Part shown: positions 1 to 12,291 of the stretch, one piece after another
Position numbering within the stretch: the first letter of the stretch is position 1
Layout: every line of letters starts with the position of its first letter
Source of the DNA: Chrysaora quinquecirrha
Taxonomy: Eukaryota > Cnidaria > Scyphozoa > Semaeostomeae > Pelagiidae
Assembly: GCA_014526335.1 (NCBI GenBank)
Contig: JACTAT010000037.1
Coordinates: 3,050,394-3,114,393 of the forward strand
Direction: 5' to 3'
Length of the DNA stretch: 64,000 nucleotides
Made by a program: the position numbers and the translations under genes
Notes under the pieces: generated by a model
What the model was told of the DNA's origin: nothing
The model's database searches: none
Seen by the model: only the letters and a program-made list of their open reading frames with translations

Positions 1-57
1 AGTACTGAGAAATTCATCAAAGGAAGGTAAGTTGCTGATCACCTGTCTAATGACATA
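1..57 (+). pseudogene. Diverged duplicate of the 733-860 exon (or upstream exon end)
   Basis: Bases 10-57 align with 765-812 of the downstream exon; codons read as KFIKGR-stop-VADHLSND beside TFINGRYDADHLSV. The in-frame TAA sits where a GTAAGT donor could lie (after base 26). It is either a decayed exon duplicate or a real paralogous exon that ends early. Confidence 0.35.
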
Positions 58-243
58 ACAAGAAACTCTCTGCTACAATCTTGATTTGTAAATATGATGA
101 GAAAACAAATTGATCTCTGTTTTTATCAAAATATATACAAAAGCATATGAATTTGAGCAATGTGCTCTCCTGTCTATCACCATAGTTGTTCTATTGCAAC
201 CTATGCACTTTGGACATATGGTGTACAGTGAACGGTATTCGCT

Positions 244-608
244 TACTCTCTGGTCGCTAATAGACAGGGGGTTAGAATAGCAGGGGGGTTGGAAAAGTCT
301 CAAAAAATTAATAAGCGGGGGGGGCTGGAATGAGAATGTCCTGGGTGGAAACTTAATCTGAGAATTCCTTAAAAGGGGAAATCTGTGAGAGACAGAATGT
401 GGTGACAGTGAGATGTTGAAAATATAGTGCAATAACTTCAGTGATTTCACTAAAAATTCTCAATCTCATAGATTTTTGTAGTGTAACTCTTGTTTTGCTT
501 GCAACTTGTTACCAGAATGAATTAGCGGGGTTGCAATAAAATGTCTTGGCTGGAAAATTTTCTAAAACTTAATAAGTGGGGGGGACGTCTATTAGAGACC
601 AGAGAGTA
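244..608. mobile_element. MITE-like foldback element with ~20-bp inverted ends
   Basis: The left end (TACTCTCTGGTCGCTAATAG) and the right end read as inverted copies of each other over about 22 bp, differing at one or two positions. Both ends are followed inward by G/C homopolymer runs. There is no coding capacity inside. This fits a short non-autonomous DNA transposon; the superfamily cannot be told from the ends. Confidence 0.5.
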
Positions 609-732
609 TATTATGCTCGTTTTCCATTTGTTGACTTTAGCACTCTGCATATGCTTGCACCAATTTCTTCTGTTATACATTTAATTCAAGGCTATTTCCA
701 CAGATTTTATGTTGGTAAATTTTCATTCCTAG

Positions 733-2308
733 CGATTATACCAACATTAAAATAACTGGGACATTTATCAATGGAAGGTATGATGCTGATCATTTGTCTG
801 TCACTCTACCTGGGGATAAAGATGTACTTGACAAACTAGAAATAAATGGAGAATTCCCAGGTAATAATTATCTCTAGATCTAAAATTATAGAATTATAAA
901 TTTTCACTATCTTATATTCAATAGTTTTTGCTTTAAGGGTTATTGAGGCTATATAGAGCTATTTCAAAGTTTGCAACTCCTGTAGCTATAACCGATACAT
1001 TCCATGAAATTGCCCTTTTTCACTGAGTGTTAAGATTACTAGTGCATGCTTGCTTCAAAGTTAATGGATTACACTCCATAGCTTCTAGAATTCTTCCTTG
1101 AATGCTAATTCTTTTTGTTCTAGAAATGCCTGTTAGATGTCCCATCAGTGTAGAAAATTTTGGTGACATAACTGTGCAAGATGAGAGGAAAGGTAATTTA
1201 AAGATCAACTTGATTGTAGAGTCAATGAGACAAATTCATAATTTATTATCAAATTATGAATTTGAGAGGATAATTTAGAATTATTTCAAAGCTGCAATTT
1301 GTTAAGATACTGACATTACTGAAGACATAGGGCATGAATTATTTCTAGTGAAACTGTTACAGTATGTATACAACAGAGCAGAAACTGCATTCAGCGATAT
1401 TACCATTCATTTTGACTATAGGTGCTTGATCAAAATAAGCTTTTTTAAATGGTTACCAAGATTTTAAGAGGTAAGGCAAAAATAGCAAGGATTGCCTTAC
1501 TTCTCGATCTGTTCAAGGGAGCCCCATAGTGGGGCTCAAAGTAACACAGTTTTGCCCATGCACCCACAGTTTTTGCTTAGTCTGTGTATATACATAAAAT
1601 ATCTGCCATGCAAAAAACATTGCTGTAAGCGAAAAAGAAACTTTCTGCAATTTATACCTACAATCCCCGCCAAAAGTAGTTGGAACACCCTTGTTTTACT
1701 TGACAAATAACTACTTTTTAAGCTTTCCTTGCATTTGATTTCCAATTAAACCCCCTCCCCCCTCAAAACAATGTTGTTTACAAAAGGGACTTTATGAGAC
1801 TACACCAAACACTAGCTGAATGCTATTGGGCTAGCTTTTGTTATCAGAAACAACATTGTAAAGGGGGAGGGGAGGGGGCAAGATGTAGGAAACTGTAAAA
1901 GTCATGCAGGTGTTCCGAGACTTTTGGCTGGGGTTGTAGATGAAATATATGGTTGTTGCTATTGCAAACAGCCTGTTATCGACAAATCAAATAAAGCGAA
2001 GAGGGTATCAAAGTTAGAGCTCTTTTTTTATTGCAGATTGGTATATAAATAAGTGGCTTGATGGTGACGAAAAATTCATTGAGGACAATGAGAAAGAAAA
2101 AGATCAAATTTGCCTAAAGAAAAGGTTTCAGATCATGAAGACGCTCGTTTCTGCTGAAGAAGAATTTTATTTCCAAAGAGCAATCAGTCTTTGTGAGGTT
2201 TTTTTTTGTAGAACAAAGCCTGGCATCTTTGAATTTAACTGCAAGTTTTGTGATAAGTTTCATGAAGCACTGTTCTTGCACGAGTTTCTCTATGAAGATG
2301 ATCTGTAG
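733..2308 (+). CDS. 3' exons of an unrecognised host gene
   Basis: Three exon-like blocks join in one frame: 733-860, 1124-1192 and 2037-2308. Each has consensus junctions: acceptors TTCATTCCTAG, TTTTTGTTCTAG and TTTATTGCAG, donors G|GTAATAA and G|GTAATTT. Phases agree, since each exon ends with one base of a codon that the next completes. The last block is open for 90 codons to TAG at 2306-2308. The joined protein has no family I recognise. It ends in a C-x2-C...H pattern (CKFCDKFHEALFLHEF) that might bind zinc. Upstream exons lie outside the window. The intron between the second and third blocks contains a MITE. These exons are too short or split to show as long ORFs, and no transcript evidence is available. 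Confidence 0.5.
1661..1936. mobile_element. Tc1/mariner-like MITE with TA flanks
   Basis: Ends CAATCCCCGCCAAAAG and the inverse CTTTTGGCTGGGGTTG are flanked by TA on both sides (1659-1660 and 1937-1938). The inverted similarity runs about 33 bp and resumes further in (around 1748-1783 against 1848-1880), so almost the whole 276 bp is an imperfect palindrome. TA target duplication and AAAAGT ends suit Tc1/mariner-derived MITEs. No transposase is present. Confidence 0.6.
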
Positions 2309-2829
2309 TTAGCTTGAGTAAGAAAGAAGTCAAATGGCAAACTACTTGAATTTTATGAATTTGTTGCTGTCGTACAGTTTTGTATCAGGAAGATCTGTTT
2401 TTTATCTTTCTCCAAATCTTAAAAATTGAGTTTTCTTTGCGATGCTATTTCTGACACTAAGGGTAAAATGGACCGTATTTCTCCACCATTGAACTATCTT
2501 GACTGTAAAACGATTTTCGAAATGGCAGACGGGTGCATTTTCAAAGCTCTGACGCTGTTAGCATTCTTCTATGTCTATAAAGCCAAGTTTGATAATCATC
2601 TGGCAAGAGTTAAGTTCACTGATGAGATCTTTAACAGTTGTGGCTTGTTCTGTAGTGGAGGTAGCATTCTAAATGGGTCAGAGACCGTTATAGCCATCAA
2701 CCGAGGGGGAAAGGCCTAGGCCCTATGGGCCTAAAGGGCCTAAACAGGCAAGGTCAGCAGAGATGGTGGTAGACAAGCCTACATTCAACTTATTTATGAA
2801 ACTCATGATTCTTAGGGGGAGACATTCAG
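2309..2829. other. Stretch without a supported gene
   Basis: This follows the stop codon of the split host gene. A 97-codon open frame (2426-2719) lacks recognisable motifs and splice context. Bases 2715-2745 are a GGGCCTAAAGGGCC-rich patch. The 5' part of the CR1-like element probably begins somewhere here, but its exact start is not visible. Confidence 0.4.
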
Positions 2830-2836
2830 CAAAACA

Positions 2837-5800
2837 GGCCCACATAATAGATATCCATGCGGAGTATGTTCAAAGGAAGTGAAAAATAACGGAATACAGT
2901 GTGACTCATGCGACAAGTGGTATCACGCCAAATGCTGTTCTGTGAGTAAAAATATGTTTAACATTCTGGCAAACTCTTCCTGTGTCTGGATTTGCTGCAA
3001 CTGCGGCCTCACTAACTTTTCAAGCTCGTTGTTTACTGAGACTGGTCCGCTTATGAGCACTTATAACTCATTTGAGCTACTTGCAAATGTTGAGGAAAGC
3101 AGAAACTCTTCTTTTGTGTCCGAAGAGCCATTATGTGCTTCCTCTCCAAAAACAGGCAAAGTAGGAATAATGCACAAAAGCTCGGAACACTGAAGGTTTT
3201 ATCTGCAAATTTTAATTCAATTGAGTGTCATAAGACAGAGTTTTGGAACCTCCTGGATCGCACCAACCCGGATATTATCATCGGTGTAGAAACTAAGCTG
3301 GACAGTTCAATTACAAACTCAGAAATATTTCCACCACAATATACTGCTAATGTTTTTCGAGAAGATCGTAATAGGCATGGGGGTGGAGTGTTAGTGGCTT
3401 TTAAAAATGATTATATTGGTACCAAGGAGAGTTCAATGAAAACAGACTGTGAAATTGTTTGGGCAAAAATGGAGGTAGCAGGATGCAGAACGTTACACGT
3501 ATGTTCGTATTATAAACCTTCTGAAGGGATGAGCACAGTGTACAGCAATTGGAGGAATCATTGCAAAACTAAGGCAAAATTCCAATTCTTTTGTCATAAT
3601 TGGTGGGGATATGAACTTCCCTGGGTATGACTGGCACCTAAAAGCACTGAAACCAAACTGCAAATACCCAACAGTCACTTACAAATTTGTTGAACTACTT
3701 GATGACCACTCCCTTAGCCAACATGTTATTGAACCAACAACACTTGAAAATACCTTGGACCTGTTTATAACTAACAATGAATTCATGGTCAAGTCAATCC
3801 AGATAATTCCAGGCCTAAGTGATCATGACATTGTCCAAGCAGAAATAGATATCAAACCCATAATTAACCAGCAAAATCCAAGGAAAGTGCCATTATACAA
3901 AAGAGCAGATTGGGATTCACTAAAAGAACACATGCAGGCATTCTCACTAAATTTTGTAAATAATTCAGAAATAACAGATGATGTGGACAGGCTTTGGATA
4001 AATTTCTCAACTGAGCTAGAAAGAAGCATTATGAAATACATTCCACACAGAACAGCAAGTGCTAAAAATCGCCCACCCTGGATTAGCAGAGAGATAAAAG
4101 ACTTTTCAGGAAAAGGGAAAAAGCTGCATAGAGAATCAAAGAAATCTGCAAATCCAATGAATGAAAAGAGAAGATGAAAAATTGAAGCAAACCATACAGT
4201 CAGCATGTAGAAAATCATATTGGTCATCGTAGAAAATCTCATATCAGAAAATAAGGAAGAGCCGAAGTCCAACACATTTGAGGTGTCTAAACGATTCTGG
4301 AGCTTTATTAAGCACAAGAAGACTGACAGCAGTGCTGTCCAAAGTCTAAATGTTAATGGCAATATGGTGACTGACCCAAAAGCAAAAGCAAATGCCCTTA
4401 ACGATCAATTCCAAGCAGCATTCTCCAACCAAACACCTATGTCCTTGAAAATGATATATGATGATTATCTTGCAAAGAGCTCGAGAGATGATGATAACTT
4501 GATTATGCCTGACTTTGACGTTTCCATCATAGGAGTAAAGCACTTATTAGATAAATTAAAACCTCACAAGGCAGGAGGTCCAGATCAGCTGAGACCAAGG
4601 GTATTAAAGGAACTTTCTTGTCAGATATCCCCAGCTCTAGCACACATTTTTAATGCTTCGTTAGAGCAAGGAAAGCTCCCAAAATATGGAAAAGTGCCAA
4701 TATAGTACCTATTTTTAAAAAAGGAGACAGAGCTGAGGCAGTAAACTACAGGCCAATCTCCCTCACTTGTGTTTGCTGTAAGTTATTAGAGCATGTGATC
4801 TGTTCTCAACTTATGCAACATCTTAACAGTCATGGAATTTTGTATAACTTACAACATGGTTTCAGGGAGAAACGCAGTTGTGAAACGCAGCTTCTTGAAT
4901 TTTCACATGAAATGCTACTATCAATGCAGAATGGTAATCAAAATGATCTAATTGTAATGGATTTCTCCAAGGCTTTTGATAAAGTTGCTCACAATAGTCT
5001 ATTGTACAAGTTAAACAAATGTGGTGTAAAGGGGAAGACCTTGAGGTGGATACGGGCATTTCTTAGTGAAAGATCTCAAAGTGTGGTTTTAGATAACAGC
5101 AAGTCAAAGTCGATTCCTGTGTTATCTGGGGTACCTCAAGGCTCAATATTGGGTCCAGCTCTTTTTCTGGTTTACATAAATGACCTGCCACAGTATGTCA
5201 AGCATAGCACAGTGAGATTATTTGCTGATGACACCTTATTGTACGTAACCATTGCTAATGAAAGAGACTGCCAGAAAATGCAAGAGGACCTACACAACTT
5301 GGAGCAATGGGAGAATGAGTGGCAAATGTGTTTTCATCCTGAAAATGTCAAGTAGTATCAATATCAAGGAAGATAAATCCCATAAAGTTTGTATATAGGT
5401 TGCATGGACAGGCGCTGAAAGCAGTGCCATCTGTTAAGTACCTTGGCCTTACTGTTACACATGATATGAAATGGAATAATCACGTAAATAATATTACTGC
5501 AGCTGCCAATAGAACACTTGGCTTTGTAAAGAGAAATTTGAGAGTAAATTCGGCGAAAGTTAAAGAGCAAGCATATAAAGCTTTAGTGAGGCCTAAGCTG
5601 GAATACTGTGCGACGGTTTGGGATCCTAAAGCAACATCAGATGAATTCACGGGATCAATGAGAAATCATCGTCTTGTTAATCAAATTGAAATGGTTCAAC
5701 GCAGAGCTGTGAGATGGGTGACAGGACGTTATAATAATACATCTAGTGTGTCTGATATGCTCCAATCACTTGGATGGCGCAGTTTAGAACAGCGTAGAGT

Positions 5801-6053
5801 AGACGCCAGGCTGACAATGTTATATAAGATCACACATGGACTTGTCTCTACTCAACTTAAAGATCACCTGAAGTACTCTGGTAGAAATGGGAAATTGTTA
5901 CAGCCTCAAACGAAGACCGATTATTTTAAATTCTCATTTCTGCCACGCACTATCAAACAATGGAGAAGCCTAGATGCAAATGTGATTGACTGTCAATCTG
6001 TAAATATTTTCAAGAAGAGAGTGCAGGATATAACACACGAAAGACTCTTATAA
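2837..6053 (+). pseudogene. CR1/L2-like polyprotein remnant (PHD finger, endonuclease, RT)
   Basis: Around 2851-3010 a C4HC3 PHD finger reads YPCGVC...CDSCDKWYHAKC...CCNC. The endonuclease follows (about 3195-3850) with LSANFNSI, VETKLD, DMNFPGYDW and LSDHD. The reverse transcriptase (about 4600-5355) shows NYRPISLT, DFSKAFDKVAH, GVPQGSILGP and FADD at 5221-5232. The C-terminal region (5400-6053) has the MVQRRAVRWVTGRY-type segment common in CR1/L2 proteins. The frame changes near 3160, 3600, 4180-4220, 4700 and 5355, so no full-length protein can be made. The family normally copies its own RNA at a nicked chromosomal site using the endonuclease and RT. Confidence 0.85.
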
Positions 6054-6338
6054 TAACAAAATTTTTGATAAGAAAGTCAACTAATTTTACTATATATTAT
6101 AGCCTTAAAGGAATCTAAGCATATAATATATTCCAATTTCATTTCAATTTCAATTTTATTTCCAATTCCTTTCCAGATGCGATTGGTTCTTTTCACGGAA
6201 TGGATTACATATGCTTGATTCCTTTCACTTAAAAAAAAAATAAATTTTTGTTTACTAAGCTAATATTTTCCTGTTAATAATTTTTATTTTTATGACACTG
6301 ATGTTAAGCTTCTTTTTAGAAGGCAATCAGTATACTGG

Positions 6339-6373
<35 letters not shown>

Positions 6374-6375
6374 AA
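6339..6375 (+). repeat. (TAAA)n 3' tail of the CR1/L2-like element
   Basis: About nine uninterrupted TAAA/AAAT repeats follow the LINE coding region. Terminal tetranucleotide repeats of this kind mark CR1/L2 3' ends. Confidence 0.85.
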
Positions 6376-6613
6376 ATCACTGCGTGGAATACTTATATAC
6401 TCTCAAAAGGGGATACCATAATTTCAAAGTTTTTTCACAAAAGTGATGCCAAGTAGACAATTACATTTTGGATTCTAATATGTGGATCTCATGTCTTTAT
6501 CTAAAGTGTAACAGTATTTGGAAGAATAATAGGACACCAAGATATATAGGTATTAAAACAGAACACTAAAATAAATCTTACAAAATCTGTTGAAACTCAA
6601 CCTGAGGGATTTC

Positions 6614-7060
6614 TCATTGCTTCTTCTCTTTGTTAAAGTCTCGCCTCATGTGAAATGGAATGTTGTTGTGTGGCTCCCATGTTGGATCCAAAAATCCTCT
6701 CCATTTCACCAGGTAATATCTCTTTTTTTGAATCAATTTTGAACTCAACAGTTTCTCAACAATATAAGTTGAGGCTTCAACTTCTCCTTCAACTTCTGTG
6801 TCTTCAACTCCAACTGAACTGAGAATGCTCCTCTCAATCTCTTCACTCTCAAGTTCCATTCCAGCTGATGCACCGATGCTGATAGAGCTCTCTTCCTCAA
6901 TCTGTTCCTCATTTGGTTCAGATGCTGCGAGAACCCTGGCCATGTCGGCTGGATCGCTGTGGTTGATGGAGCTAGCAGAGTTGTCAGTAACAAGGAATAA
7001 ATTGAGTTTATCATAGTTGGATCTTGGAGAAGAGGTGAATAAAAGATAGAAATATCATTT
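6614..7060 (-). pseudogene. Chromodomain protein fragment
   Basis: The minus-strand frame stays open from about 7060 to a stop at 6614. An acidic linker rich in Glu and Ser precedes a C-terminal chromodomain: YIVEKLL, KRYYLVKWRGF, and WEPHNNI containing the usual aromatic-cage and W-E-P residues. The domain ends about 15 residues before the stop. Chromodomains bind methylated histone tails. A short C-terminal chromodomain after a low-complexity linker is common at the end of Ty3/Gypsy chromovirus integrases, but a host Cbx-like exon is also possible. No other polyprotein domain is visible nearby, and the upstream side is cut by the truncated 5' end of a family B LINE. Confidence 0.6.
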
Positions 7061-7065
7061 TACAT

Positions 7066-10000
7066 TATCTGCTATTGTTTTTCTGCAGGAAACCCATTTA
7101 AATGTAAATACTAAAAATTCAATCATTTCTGACAATAGATGGAAAGGCACCAAAATTCACTCAATTTCCCTAAATAATTTTGCAGGTGTTAGCACTCTCA
7201 TTTCTGAAAATTTCAATGCAACTATACATTCTAATGACGTTTGCCAAGAAGGAAACTATATTTTCACTGACTTGACCTATGACGATCACCGGTTTCTCTT
7301 AATAAATCTATATGCTCCTACAGGAGGTAATAAAACACAAAAAAGAAAAGATAAATTTTCTGAAATTCATACTAAAATCCAAAATTATCCAGATGTTGAA
7401 TTTATCATTTATGGTGGTGATTTCAATACAGTTCTAGATACTAACCTAGACAGAAGCAGGGACATAACATACATAGACAGATCGAAAAATCCTCTAATAG
7501 AGACAATTAATGAAAATGATTTACAAGATATTTGGAGAACCTTTCACCCTGATGAAAAACAATTCACATACAAAAGTCCAATTGGAACATACAGCAGACT
7601 TGACAGATTTTATATCTCAAAAGCTACAATGCATTACTTTACAAAATGTGAAATTGTTCCTTTTCTTCACTCTGATCATCAAAAATTGGTGCTGGTTTTG
7701 ATTTTGATAAAATAAAGAGAGGAAAGGGATCATGGAAAATGAATACGTCCATCTTACAACAAGAAGAATATACACTTGCAATGTCAGGATTTCTTCAGTT
7801 CTGGATTTCAAAAATCACTAAACAGTATTGCATAAAACTATCAATTGAACGCAAAAAGAAAAAGTCAAAACTTTATAAACAATTGCGCAATGCAACCAAA
7901 AAAGCAGAACAGACAGACAGACAGTCATTCAAAGACTTAGTTGAACGTATAACCAAAGAAATAAAAAGTCTTGAAACCAACGAAGCATTTAAATTAAAGG
8001 TCAAAGCAAATGCACGCTGGACAGAAGAGGGTGAAAGGGTCACCAAATATTTTTGTAATTTAGAGAAAAAACGTCAAGCTGCACAAGTTATGAAACCTGT
8101 TAAGACCAAAACAGGAACAATAGTTCACAATCCAAAAGATATGCTTGAAACTGTCAAAATATTCTACTCTGACTTATTTACAAACGAACCGACAGATGCC
8201 TCTAAACAAGATGAACTACTCTCAAAAGTAGAAAACAAACTTTCAGACATTGACAGAGACTCTTGTGAAGGCCAACTAACAAAAGACGAGTTATACACGC
8301 ACTTTCTAAGATGAAAAATAATAAAACACCAGGCCTCGATGGTATTCCAGTAGAGTTTTATAAGACCTTCTGGAATATCATTGGGGAACATTTTACAAGA
8401 GTTGCTAATGCCTGCTTTGAATTACAAAAACTTTCCCACTCTCAACGCGTAAGCTTAATTTCAACGCTTTACAAGAAAGGTGACAAAAACGATCTCGGAA
8501 ATTGGAGACCAATAAGTTTGCTCAATGTTGACTATAAGATTATTGCAAAAACTCTTGCCAATCATTTACGAGATGTATTATCAACCATTGTTTCTGAAGA
8601 TCAAACATGTAGTGTTCCAAATAGATCAATTTTGTCAAATGGACATATATTAAGAGATCTTATTTACTATGCGGAAAATGAAAATCTCCCAGCAGCCCTT
8701 TTATCCTTAGATCAAATGAAAGCCTTTGACCGTGTGAACTGGAATTTCCTTTTCAAAACCCTAGAAAGCTTTGGTTTTGGGCCACAATTCATTTCATATA
8801 TTAAAACATTGTATTCTAATATTAGTAGTCGTGTTAAAGTAAATGGGTACATCTCTGCCCCATTCACCCTTGGTAGGGGAGTGAGACAGGGATGTCCCCT
8901 ATCCCCCTTATTATATGTCCTAGTTTCCGAAATTTTTGCCATCTCTATCAGAAAAAACCAAGACATTACTGGTATTACAATTAAAAGTGTTGAATTTAAA
9001 ATTACCCAGTATGCTGATGACACCACAATAATCCTGCAAGGTGAACAGTCCATCAAATCAATTTTCGATTGTGTCCAAGATTTTGAAATGGCATCAGGAG
9101 CTAAAATAAACAATGGAAAAAGTAATGGAATTTGGCTTGGAAGATACAAAAACAGATCAGATAATCCATATAATTTAAAATGGGGCAGGGAAGCATTGAA
9201 AATCCTTGGTGTTTTTCACGGCCCTATTTTGAAAGAAAAAGAAACTTGGGATCCTCGCATAAATAAATTCTGTAAAACTTTAGACCTTTGGACTTCTTGT
9301 GATCTTTCCTTGAGGGGGAGGGCCGTGGTTGCAAACCAGCTGGCCAGCTCGGTTTTCTGGTACACTGCAGCCATATATCCCCTTCCCCAGTGGGCTCTCA
9401 AAAAAATCAATGATAAACTGTGGAAGTTCATTTATCAGAATAAAAAAGATCCTATTAAACGTACACAAGCAAGACTTCCATACGAATTAGGAGGGTTGAA
9501 TATTATTGATATTGAAAAGAAAGCTGATGCCATTAAATTATCTTGGCTTTCAAAATATCTTCAAAATGACAATCAGTCTAAATGGAAAGCACTGTTCGCC
9601 TTGAACTTTGATAAGTATAAGAACTTTAACATTGGTGCCAAAATATTCAAATGTTACTTACATCCAATCGAAATGAAACATGTCCCACAGTTTTATCGAG
9701 ATGTTATAAAATGTTTTGCGGCAAATTTTTCAGACCTTAGACTAAAACCCACAGATATTGAAGGAATTTACAATGAACCTTTATTCGACAACTATTTCAC
9801 ACATGTTGATACCAGTAATGCTTGGATACAAGCTAACATTACCACAATACGAGACATTTGTTATGAATTTACAACTAGATTCTTACCTTCCAATGCCCTG
9901 AATGAATTAATCCCTTCTGGTTTCTCAGACAGTTTCTACTCCAAATTGAAATCACGCTTACCCCCTGAATGGAAAGAAAAAATAACAACTGGGTGCAGCA

Positions 10001-10731
10001 ATGAAAGAAGTTTATCTGATGACTTTTATATTAAAAATACCAAAGATGAATATGTTTTATTTTCATCTCTGACTTGCAAAACAATCTACAATATGCTCAT
10101 CTTGAAAGATCAAAATGTTATTGCTCAGAAATTTAGAGTTTTTTGGGAACAAAAAATAGGTTCTGTCAATTGGCCAAGACTCTTCAAAACTTTATTTAAA
10201 AGAAATCATGACAGAAAATCTGCCAACATTCAGTGGAAGTTTCTTCAACTTTGTCTCCCTACCTAAGAAAGATTATATAGACATAGGATTGTCCAAACCC
10301 CTGCATGTCAAAGATGCAATTCGTATGATGAAACTTCACTTGATGCCTTTTTCAATTGTACCCCTGTCAGTAAATTGTGGAAATTTGTATTCAAACTTGT
10401 TAAGAAAATCAACCCTTCCCTCAATCTAAATAACATTTGTAAGTTTGTTATATTTGGCTTTTACGAATATAAACCCGACTTACCTGTAGAAAACTTTTTA
10501 CGAGATGCAGCTTTTTCAGTCATTTGGAAAACAAGAAATGAAATAATTTTTGACAACAAAAGAGATGACTTGAGAAACAGATTCATCTTCAAGGTTATTT
10601 CCAAACTCAAAGAAGAACATTTCATTGCTTCACAAGATGTTGAAACTCTCAATCTTTTTGAACAAAAATGGTGTCAAAATGGCGTCCTTGCATCCCTTGA
10701 GAATCGAAAACTCAAAATCAACATCCCATGA
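7066..10731 (+). pseudogene. Family B ORF2 remnant (endonuclease / reverse transcriptase)
   Basis: The endonuclease part (to 7715) has LQETHLN, YGGDFNTVLD, RLDRFY and SDHQK. The RT part (8311-10266) has NWRPISLLNVDYKIIAK, DQMKAFDRVNW, GVRQGCPLSPLLY and a YADD catalytic box at 9010-9021. The frame breaks near 7715, 8300 and 10260, and about 21 codons before the KITKQYC segment are missing relative to other copies. The tail in 10300-10731 carries the TRNEIIFDN segment seen in every copy. The domain order and C-terminal region match Tx1/L1-group ORF2. Because of the breaks it is non-functional. Confidence 0.85.
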
Positions 10732-11314
10732 GACTTGCCTTGTTTTCATTTACCCGATTTCTGTTTTTTTTTTTTCTCTCCATTTTTTCCTGCTTCACTT
10801 TCCCGTTTTTCCTTTTCTTTTATGAATTATTATTGCGTTTATTAAATTGTTTATTTATTTGTTTCAACGTTTGAATTTTTTAACTTAGAATTAGGGAATT
10901 TCAATTGTAGTTTAATAAGTATTTAATTAGTTGTAGTTTATTCATTCGGGTTTACCATTAGAATTTTATAATATTGGGTTTGCTTAGATTAGTTTAATTA
11001 GGTAATTTAAATTGTTGTTAAGTATTTTATTAATTTCATTAATTTTAGTTTTATCATTAGTTAAGTAAGTAATATATTAAGATTAGTTGTAGTTATAGCT
11101 GTTGTTGTAGTATTAAGTTCATTAGAATAGTTAGTTGTAGTTTAAAGTAATTTAGTTAAGTTTGCATTTGAGATTAAAAATAGACCCTTCAACAATATTT
11201 ATATACCATGAACACTTACCAATGACCAATATATTGCAAGTGAACAATTTCAAAACTTATTTAATTAAATTATTTTAACCTGTAAATATGTTGAGTTTTG
11301 AGATAAAATTAAAC

Positions 11315-11337
11315 GAGCGTAGGCATGTGCCTAGGTC
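11315..11337 (+). other. 3'-terminal hairpin of family B (copy B1)
   Basis: GAGCGTAGGCA-TG-TGCCTAGGTC folds into a short stem with a single-base bulge, immediately before the A-run and the U1 junction. The same structure sits at the end of other family B copies. Confidence 0.6.
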
Positions 11338-11348
11338 AAAAAAAAAAA

Positions 11349-11450
11349 TTAATCAACAAGGAGATTCTTCCAGGGCGAGGCCTTTCCATTGCAGTTCGGT
11401 TTGGCTGACCCCTGCGATTACTGCAAACGTTGGTAACTCGACCGTACAAT

Positions 11451-11486
<36 letters not shown>

Positions 11487-11487
11487 T
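11349..11487 (+). pseudogene. U1 snRNA 3' portion (nt 26-164) downstream of LINE B1
   Basis: Contains the stem-loop and Sm-site segment (ACAATTTCTGGTAGTGG) and the GTTCGCGC end of U1, but nucleotides 1-25 are absent because the LINE's A-run abuts nucleotide 26. It reads TTAATCAAC where other copies have TTGATCAAC. Confidence 0.9.
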
Positions 11488-11791
11488 TCCAATAGTACTA
11501 ATGTCAAATTCTGCATACATGTCAGCACACCACCACGACTTGCCAGATACCAGGCATCTCTCGGCACAAAAATTCCCCTACTCTACAAAGAGTGTGCAAG
11601 TTACCGACCGTTTGCCGTTTTCCATATCTTTCGCTCCAGATGCCGGAAGATGCACCAACCTTTACCACATTCAGACAGCCGCAACCGGATGCCCATCCTT
11701 CGCAACACTTTTAAGAGCAAGCTGGGCTTCCTTCTCAGCAGCACTGCACTCCCACGAAGATCTACCTCCATCAACCCACTTCAGACGCATC
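11488..11791 (+). repeat. U1-5S spacer, partial, with internal deletion
   Basis: This is array spacer matching 49828-50160, but about 70 bp around the GCCACGCCCGCTGTTCC segment is missing. It stops at the N gap, so the following 5S and U2 are not visible. Confidence 0.8.
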
Positions 11792-12291
11792 NNNNNNNNN
11801 NNNNNNNNNNNNNNNNNNNNNNNNNNNNNNNNNNNNNNNNNNNNNNNNNNNNNNNNNNNNNNNNNNNNNNNNNNNNNNNNNNNNNNNNNNNNNNNNNNNN
11901 NNNNNNNNNNNNNNNNNNNNNNNNNNNNNNNNNNNNNNNNNNNNNNNNNNNNNNNNNNNNNNNNNNNNNNNNNNNNNNNNNNNNNNNNNNNNNNNNNNNN
12001 NNNNNNNNNNNNNNNNNNNNNNNNNNNNNNNNNNNNNNNNNNNNNNNNNNNNNNNNNNNNNNNNNNNNNNNNNNNNNNNNNNNNNNNNNNNNNNNNNNNN
12101 NNNNNNNNNNNNNNNNNNNNNNNNNNNNNNNNNNNNNNNNNNNNNNNNNNNNNNNNNNNNNNNNNNNNNNNNNNNNNNNNNNNNNNNNNNNNNNNNNNNN
12201 NNNNNNNNNNNNNNNNNNNNNNNNNNNNNNNNNNNNNNNNNNNNNNNNNNNNNNNNNNNNNNNNNNNNNNNNNNNNNNNNNNNNNNNNNNN
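11792..12291. other. Assembly gap (500 N)
   Basis: A run of 500 N. Array DNA is plus-strand before it and minus-strand after it, so the join may hide an inversion or a scaffolding error. Confidence 0.99.

Larger units (their letters stand above)
2830..6375 (+). mobile_element. Degenerate CR1/L2-like non-LTR retrotransposon
   Basis: In order the element shows a PHD-type zinc finger, an apurinic-like endonuclease, a reverse transcriptase with an FADD box, a long C-terminal region and a terminal (TAAA)n microsatellite. That order and the tetranucleotide tail instead of poly(A) are typical of the CR1/L2/Crack/Daphne group. Several frameshifts and a stop near 4177 make it a dead copy. No target duplication could be recognised. 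Confidence 0.85.
7066..11348 (+). mobile_element. Family B Tx1-like LINE, 5'-truncated copy B1, 3' end in U1
   Basis: Similarity to the complete copy at 31884-38142 begins near 7066 inside the endonuclease, so ORF1 and the ORF2 start are missing. The ORF2 remnant runs to 10731, followed by an AT-rich 3' UTR, the terminal hairpin at 11315-11337, an A-run and then U1 from nucleotide 26. Its left side touches the chromodomain fragment and not U1, so the left boundary is a rearrangement or truncation. Confidence 0.85.

Noticed and set aside
2426..2719. 97-codon ORF as a gene
   Set aside because: No recognisable motif, no convincing start or splice context, and it lies between a host terminal exon and a LINE.
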